From Dryocola clanedunensis subsp. sulfonylureivorans (GTDB taxonomy: Bacteria; Pseudomonadota; Gammaproteobacteria; Enterobacterales; Enterobacteriaceae), in assembly GCF_016756775.1 (NCBI RefSeq), contig NZ_JAERMU010000002.1, forward strand, positions 62,001 to 126,000: a DNA stretch of 64,000 nt. The letters run 5' to 3'. Both the position numbers and the translations under genes were made by a program. The notes beneath the pieces are model-generated. The model saw nothing but the letters and a program-made list of their open reading frames with translations. It did no database searches and had not been told where the DNA came from. Position 1 is the first letter of the stretch. The number at the start of each line of letters is the position of its first letter. Shown in pieces: positions 59,053-64,000 of this stretch.

Positions 59053-60368
59053 CAGCCAAGCTCCTTCGCTAATTGGGTAAAGACATCGCCGCGCTGCTCA
59101 AAGTTTTTGAACTGGTCGAGGCTCGCGCAGGCCGGGGACAGCAGCACCAGATCGCCAGGCTGTACACGCGGACCAATCAGCGCCATGGCCTGCGCCATAG
59201 TTTCGGTTTGCTCGGCAATGTCAGAACGCAGCTGCGCCAGTTCAGCACCGTCACGGCCAAAGCAGTAGATACGGACGTTAGAACCCTGCAGATACGGTGC
59301 AAGCGAGGAGAAATCAGCAGATTTGCCGTCGCCGCCCAGCAGCAGGTGCAGCGTGCCATCAACGTGCAGGCCGTTCAGCGCCGCTTCGGTGCTGCCAACG
59401 TTGGTGGCTTTGGAATCGTTAATCCAGCGCACACCGTTATGTTCATAGGCCAGCTGGAAGCGATGGGCCAGACCGGTGAAGGTGGTCAGCGCCTTCAGGC
59501 TGCTGGAACGCGGGAGCTTCACCGCATCAGCCAGCGCCAGCGCAGCCAGCGCATTGGTATAGTTATGCTGCCCCACCACTTTCATCTCTTTGGTGTTCAG
59601 CACCTTCTCACCCTTCACGCGCAGCCAGGTATCGCCCTGCTGGCGGTTGAGATGATAATCCCCCACGTCGACGCCAAAGCTGATGCAGCGCTCGTCCGCG
59701 CCGCGTACCGGCATGGTGAGTGCATCATCCGCGTTCACTACGCAAACGTCGGCGTTTTCATAAACGCGCAGCTTAGCCGCACGATACTGCTGCAGGCCGA
59801 ACGGATAGCGATCCATATGATCCTCGGTCACGTTAAGGATCGTGGCCGCCGCCGCTTTCAGGCTGTGGGTAGTTTCCAGCTGGAAGCTGGACAGTTCAAG
59901 CACGTACAGCTCGCAGTGTTGCTCGAGAAGCATCAGCGCCGGCAGGCCAATATTGCCCCCGACCCCAACGTTAACCCCTGCCGCTTTCGCCATTTCTCCG
60001 ACCAGCGTCGTCACGGTGCTTTTACCGTTAGAACCGGTGATGGCGACTATCGGCGCCTGCGCTTCGCGGCAGAACAGCTCGATGTCGCCAATAATTTCTA
60101 CGCCGTTCTCCGCCGCTTTGCTTAATGCCGGGAGTGCCAAAGCCATACCAGGGCTTGCGATGATTAAATCAGCGGCCAGCAGCCAGTCTTCGTTCAGGCT
60201 GCCGAGATGGCGTTCCACCGCCGCAGGCAGTTTATCCAGGCCTGCCGGAGCGATGCGGGTATCCATCACGCGCGGCGTCACGCCGCGGGCAAGGAAGAAG
60301 TCCACGCACGACAGTCCGGTCAATCCTAACCCGATAATGACGACTTTTTTACCCTGGTAATCTGCCAT
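59052..60368 (-). CDS. murD: UDP-N-acetylmuramoylalanine--D-glutamate ligase
   Basis: Adds D-Glu to UDP-MurNAc-L-Ala. The 438 residues equal E. coli. The N-terminal uracil-binding loop [18 protein letters not shown]-loop [39 protein letters not shown] and the substrate segment [16 protein letters not shown] are present. The start is 2 bp past the mraY stop. Confidence 0.98.
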   Translation of the reverse strand: MADYQGKKVVIIGLGLTGLSCVDFFLARGVTPRVMDTRIAPAGLDKLPAAVERHLGSLNEDWLLAADLIIASPGMALALPALSKAAENGVEIIGDIELFCREAQAPIVAITGSNGKSTVTTLVGEMAKAAGVNVGVGGNIGLPALMLLEQHCELYVLELSSFQLETTHSLKAAAATILNVTEDHMDRYPFGLQQYRAAKLRVYENADVCVVNADDALTMPVRGADERCISFGVDVGDYHLNRQQGDTWLRVKGEKVLNTKEMKVVGQHNYTNALAALALADAVKLPRSSSLKALTTFTGLAHRFQLAYEHNGVRWINDSKATNVGSTEAALNGLHVDGTLHLLLGGDGKSADFSSLAPYLQGSNVRIYCFGRDGAELAQLRSDIAEQTETMAQAMALIGPRVQPGDLVLLSPACASLDQFKNFEQRGDVFTQLAKELG

Positions 60369-60370
60369 GA

Positions 60371-61453
60371 TTAACGCACCTTCAGGGTAGCCAGGCCAAT
60401 AAGGACCAGCATCAGTGAGATAATCCAGAAGCGCACGATGACGCGCGGCTCCGGCCAGCCTTTCAGTTCATAGTGGTGGTGGATAGGCGCCATACGGAAG
60501 ATGCGCTGACCGCGCAGCTTGAAGGAGCCGACCTGCAGAATGACGGAAAGAGTTTCAACCACAAACACGCCGCCCATGATCACCAGCAGGAACTCCTGGC
60601 GCAGCAGCACGGCAATAGTGCCTAACGCGCCGCCCAGGGCCAGCGAACCGACATCGCCCATAAAGACCTGAGCCGGATAGGTGTTAAACCACAGGAAGCC
60701 CAGACCCGCACCGACAATCGCCGTACAGACGATAACCAGCTCACCCGCATGACGCAGATAAGGAATGTGCAGATACTCAGCGAACTTGATATTACCCGTT
60801 GCCCAGGCGACAAGCGCAAAGCCCCCGGCAACCAGCACGGTTGGCATGATGGCAAGCCCATCCAGCCCGTCGGTAAGATTCACGGCGTTACCGGTGCCGA
60901 CGATGACGAAGTAAGCCAGCAGGATATAGAACAGGCCAAGCTGCGGCATCACGTCCTTAAAGAACGGTACAACCAGCTCGGTGGCTGGCGTTCCTTTTCC
61001 GGCGATATACATGGTGAAGGCCACGGCAAGGGCAATGACCGACATCCAGAAGTACTTCCAGCGTGCGATCAATCCCTTAGTGTCTTTACGCACCACTTTG
61101 CGATAGTCATCCACAAAGCCAATCGCGCCATAGCCAACCAGCACAAACAGTACGCACCAGACATACGGGTTAGAAGGGTATGCCCACATCAGCACGGATA
61201 TCACAATTGACGTCAGGATCATGATCCCGCCCATCGTCGGTGTGCCGCGCTTGCTGAAGTGAGATTCCGGGCCGTCATTACGCACGACCTGGCCGAAAGA
61301 GAGTTCCTGTAAACGTGCGATCATGCGCGGGCCCATCCACAAAGAGATGAACAGCGCGGTCAGCAGGCTGACGATGGCGCGAAACGTCAAATAGGAAAAG
61401 ACGTTAAAGCCGGAATAGTATTTGACCAAATGTTCGGCCAGCCAAACTAACAT
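60371..61453 (-). CDS. mraY: Phospho-MurNAc-pentapeptide translocase MraY
   Basis: Integral membrane enzyme transferring phospho-MurNAc-pentapeptide to undecaprenyl phosphate (lipid I). The 360 residues equal E. coli, with ten spans. Active-site segments are [17 protein letters not shown] with the Asp pair, [16 protein letters not shown] and the His loop [15 protein letters not shown]. It overlaps murF by 7 bp. Confidence 0.98.
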   Translation of the reverse strand: MLVWLAEHLVKYYSGFNVFSYLTFRAIVSLLTALFISLWMGPRMIARLQELSFGQVVRNDGPESHFSKRGTPTMGGIMILTSIVISVLMWAYPSNPYVWCVLFVLVGYGAIGFVDDYRKVVRKDTKGLIARWKYFWMSVIALAVAFTMYIAGKGTPATELVVPFFKDVMPQLGLFYILLAYFVIVGTGNAVNLTDGLDGLAIMPTVLVAGGFALVAWATGNIKFAEYLHIPYLRHAGELVIVCTAIVGAGLGFLWFNTYPAQVFMGDVGSLALGGALGTIAVLLRQEFLLVIMGGVFVVETLSVILQVGSFKLRGQRIFRMAPIHHHYELKGWPEPRVIVRFWIISLMLVLIGLATLKVR

Positions 61454-62805
61454 GTACCTTTCTCCTGTAATGCGCGAACCACCTCTTCCATGGCCGCACT
61501 ACGTGAACCTTTCACTAAAATAGTCATCATTGAATGCTCCGCGAGCAGCGCTTTCAGGCGCACGATCGCAGTTTTTTTATCTGTAAAATGCTCGCCAACT
61601 TCAGACGCTTTACTGATAGTTTCACTCAGTTTGCCAACACTTATTACGCAATCAATTCCCGCAGCTTTCGCCGCTTCCCCCACCTCACGGTGGCACTGCT
61701 GTGCATCTTTGCCTAACTCGCCCATATCGCCGACCACCATCACGCGGAAGCCTGGCATTTCAGACAGCACCTGAGCGGCGGCAGTCATAGAGCCTACGTT
61801 CGCGTTGTAGCTGTCATCCAGCAACAGTTGCATTTCAGACAGTTGAATGGGATACAGACGTCCAGGAACAGCCTTCAGTTCAGCCAGCCCTGTTTTAATC
61901 GCCTCAAGCGGCGCGCCTACGGCCATTGCCAGCGCTGCGGCCGCCAGTGCATTAGCAATGTTATGGCGACCCGGCAGCGGCATGATCACATCCACTTCAC
62001 CCGTTGGGGTTTGCAAAGTGAACTCCGTGCCGTGCGTGGTGATGTGCAGGTTGGTCGCCGTGAAATCGCTGTCAGCCGCATTCGGTGAGAAGCGCCAGAC
62101 TTTGCGCTCGCCAATCACTTCCTGCCAGTTCAGCCAGTCGTTATTGTCGGCATTGAGAATGGCGATGCCGTTGGCGGGCAGGCCGGCGTAAATCTCGCCT
62201 TTTGCTTTTGCCACGCCGGCCAGGGAGCCAAATCCTTCCAGATGTGCTGCTGCAAGGTTGTTAACCAGGGCAGCTTCCGGGCGGGTCAGTCCTACCGTCC
62301 AGGCAATTTCACCCTGATGGTTGGCGCCGAGTTCAATGACCGCATAGTCATACTCTGGCGTCAGGCGCAGCAGCGTCATGGGCACGCCGATGTCGTTATT
62401 CAGATTCCCGGCGGTGTACAGCGTGTTACCGCACTGGCGCAGAATGGCAGCCGCCATCTCTTTAACAGAGGTTTTCCCGGATGAACCGGTAAGGGCAACA
62501 ATACGAGCGGGCACCTGCTGACGGACCCACGCGGCCAGCTGGCCAAACGCGAGGCGGGTGTCATCAACCACCAGCTGAGGAACATCAATTGGCAGTTTAC
62601 GGCTCACCAGCAGTGCGCCAGCCCCGCCGTTTACGGCATCCTGCGCAAAATCGTGCGCGTCGAAACGCTCACCTTTCAGCGCCACAAACAGGCAGCCCGG
62701 GGTTAATTTTCGCGTATCGGTGGTGACATCGATGATGTCGTTATCTGAGCCATACAGCTGACCAGGCAGGATTTCTGCCAGTTTGCTGAGCGCTACGCGG
62801 ATCAT
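61447..62805 (-). CDS. murF: UDP-MurNAc-tripeptide--D-alanyl-D-alanine ligase
   Basis: Adds D-Ala-D-Ala, made by DdlB, to complete the pentapeptide precursor. The 452 residues equal E. coli. P-loop [33 protein letters not shown] and [20 protein letters not shown] are visible. It starts 4 bp inside the murE end and overlaps mraY, as in other enterobacteria. Confidence 0.98.
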   Translation of the reverse strand: MIRVALSKLAEILPGQLYGSDNDIIDVTTDTRKLTPGCLFVALKGERFDAHDFAQDAVNGGAGALLVSRKLPIDVPQLVVDDTRLAFGQLAAWVRQQVPARIVALTGSSGKTSVKEMAAAILRQCGNTLYTAGNLNNDIGVPMTLLRLTPEYDYAVIELGANHQGEIAWTVGLTRPEAALVNNLAAAHLEGFGSLAGVAKAKGEIYAGLPANGIAILNADNNDWLNWQEVIGERKVWRFSPNAADSDFTATNLHITTHGTEFTLQTPTGEVDVIMPLPGRHNIANALAAAALAMAVGAPLEAIKTGLAELKAVPGRLYPIQLSEMQLLLDDSYNANVGSMTAAAQVLSEMPGFRVMVVGDMGELGKDAQQCHREVGEAAKAAGIDCVISVGKLSETISKASEVGEHFTDKKTAIVRLKALLAEHSMMTILVKGSRSAAMEEVVRALQEKGTC

Positions 62806-64000
62806 GCTACGACTCCCAGCAGGCGAGCAGCGGTTACGCGGTCGGAATAGTCCAGACGGCGAGTGCCGACAATCTGATAATCTTCATGGCCTTTACCCGC
62901 CACCAGCACCACATCATTCTCTTTGGCCTGCATGATGGCATTGGTTACAGCTTCGGCACGGCCAGCAACCACATAAGCGCGGCCTGCGTCGAGCATGCCG
63001 GCCAGAATATCGTTCACGATGGCTTTAGGCTCTTCTGTTCTTGGGTTGTCATCGGTGACCACAACCACATCAGCATACTGTTCAGCAATCGCGCCCATCA
63101 TTGGACGTTTACCTTTATCACGGTCGCCGCCGCAGCCAAACACGCACCATAATTTGCCCGTACAGTGCAGGCGAGCAGCCTGGAGCGCTTTTTCAAGCGC
63201 ATCCGGCGTGTGCGCGTAATCCACCACTACGGTAGTTTTACCCGGTGCGGTGAACACTTCCATACGCCCACAAACAGGCTGCAAACGTTGTGCGGTTTTC
63301 AGTAAATCCTGAAGCGGATAGCCCAGCGCCAGCAGCGTAGCCAGCGCCAGCAACAGATTGCTGACGTTAAACGCGCCCATCAGGCGGCTTTCTATTTCGC
63401 CATCGCCCCAGGAGGAGCTGAACTGGATAGTGGCACCACCATCGTGATAATGCACATTGGTTGCTTTCAACCAGCGTCCACGGCATCCCGACTGAAGATT
63501 GTCTTCCATGGTCACCGCCACGGCATCCGGCAAACGTGCAAGCCACTTGCGGCCGACTTCGTCATCAGCGTTGATGATGGCCTGCCCGGCTTCGTGCTCG
63601 GAGAACAGCAGCCATTTAGCCGCTTCGTAGCCAGCCATATCGCCATGGTAGTCCAGGTGATCGCGGCTCAGGTTGGTGAATACGGAGGCCTGGAATTTCA
63701 GCGCCGCAACGCGATGCTGCACCAGGCCGTGGGAAGAGACTTCCATCGCGGCAAAAGAGGCACCCTGCTCGTGCAGGTTAGAGAGGATTTGTTGGACGTC
63801 CACGGCGGAGCCGGTGGTGTTCTCGGTCGGTATGACCTGACCTAACAGCCCGTTGCCCACCGTGCCCATTACGGCACTGGTTTCGCCCAGCAGCGTGGCC
63901 CACTGCGCCAGCAGCTGCGTGGTAGTGGTTTTACCGTTAGTGCCGGTCACGCCAACCAGCCGCAGGGCGGAGGATGGCTCATGGTAAAAACGGCCTGCCA
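62802..64000 (-). CDS. murE: UDP-MurNAc-tripeptide synthetase MurE, 5' end missing
   Basis: Adds meso-diaminopimelate to UDP-MurNAc-L-Ala-D-Glu. The gene runs off the right edge: about 399 of roughly 495 residues are visible, lacking most of the N-terminal UDP-binding domain. P-loop [43 protein letters not shown] and the meso-DAP recognition motif DNPRTEEP are intact, so a Gram-negative type wall is predicted. Overlaps murF by 4 bp. Confidence 0.97.
   Translation of the reverse strand, partial: AGRFYHEPSSALRLVGVTGTNGKTTTTQLLAQWATLLGETSAVMGTVGNGLLGQVIPTENTTGSAVDVQQILSNLHEQGASFAAMEVSSHGLVQHRVAALKFQASVFTNLSRDHLDYHGDMAGYEAAKWLLFSEHEAGQAIINADDEVGRKWLARLPDAVAVTMEDNLQSGCRGRWLKATNVHYHDGGATIQFSSSWGDGEIESRLMGAFNVSNLLLALATLLALGYPLQDLLKTAQRLQPVCGRMEVFTAPGKTTVVVDYAHTPDALEKALQAARLHCTGKLWCVFGCGGDRDKGKRPMMGAIAEQYADVVVVTDDNPRTEEPKAIVNDILAGMLDAGRAYVVAGRAEAVTNAIMQAKENDVVLVAGKGHEDYQIVGTRRLDYSDRVTAARLLGVVA

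Overview
The window is a chromosomal segment of a member of the Enterobacteriaceae. Gene order and protein identity follow the Escherichia coli region from gluQ-pcnB through panBCD, can-hpt, speED, acnB, the pyruvate dehydrogenase operon, ampDE-nadC, secMA and the dcw (division and cell wall) cluster. Several features point to the Enterobacter/Lelliottia/Leclercia side of the family rather than E. coli: yadD and yacH are absent, a DUF721 gene lies between lpxC and secM, hofB/hofC are diverged, and a sugar transporter/GH43 pair lies between aroP and ampE. The species cannot be fixed from the sequence alone.

Layout. 1-4757: end of gluQ, pcnB-folK (4-bp overlap), panB-panC, panD. 4758-5591: a palindromic REP-like repeat interrupted by a 711-bp non-coding mobile-element-like insertion with Tn5-like ends. 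5592-10545: yadE, yadI, yadGH (ABC exporter), can, hpt. 10742-17094: gcd, cueO with a CueR-type promoter, yacC, speE-speD. 17129-20994: accessory island with an orphan LuxR-type regulator diverging from two DUF2589-type genes, a T4-type lysozyme and a nitrilase-like protein. 21028-24140: yacL and acnB. 24355-25396: a 525-bp tandem duplication, each unit carrying a 39-residue hydrophobic peptide gene and a divergent small RNA. 25444-32542: lpd, aceF, aceE, pdhR (minus strand). 33097-42616: aroP, GPH transporter and GH43 pair, ampE-ampD, nadC, ppdD-hofB-hofC. 42647-49938: guaC, coaE-zapD-yacG, mutT, secA-secM, and a DUF721/DciA-like gene. 49948-64000: lpxC, ftsZ, ftsA, ftsQ, ddlB, murC, murG, ftsW, murD, mraY, murF and partial murE, nearly all overlapping or adjacent.

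The core genes serve central carbon entry (pyruvate dehydrogenase, aconitase B, glucose dehydrogenase), cofactor synthesis (pantothenate, folate, NAD, CoA), polyamines, protein export, and peptidoglycan synthesis coupled to division. AmpD recycles wall fragments made and remodelled by the mur products.

The most interesting parts are not core. First, the acnB-lpd tandem repeat looks like a duplicated type I toxin-antitoxin locus. Each unit has a minus-strand promoter with fixed 17-bp spacing, a roughly 85-nt RNA ending in a perfect terminator, and a 15-16 nt match between that RNA's 5' end and the peptide mRNA leader; the match changes in parallel in the two copies. The two peptide genes differ only at synonymous sites. 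Second, the speD-yacL island is an unassigned four-gene operon with its own regulator. Third, the 711-bp insertion is a nested palindrome capable of very long-range folding.
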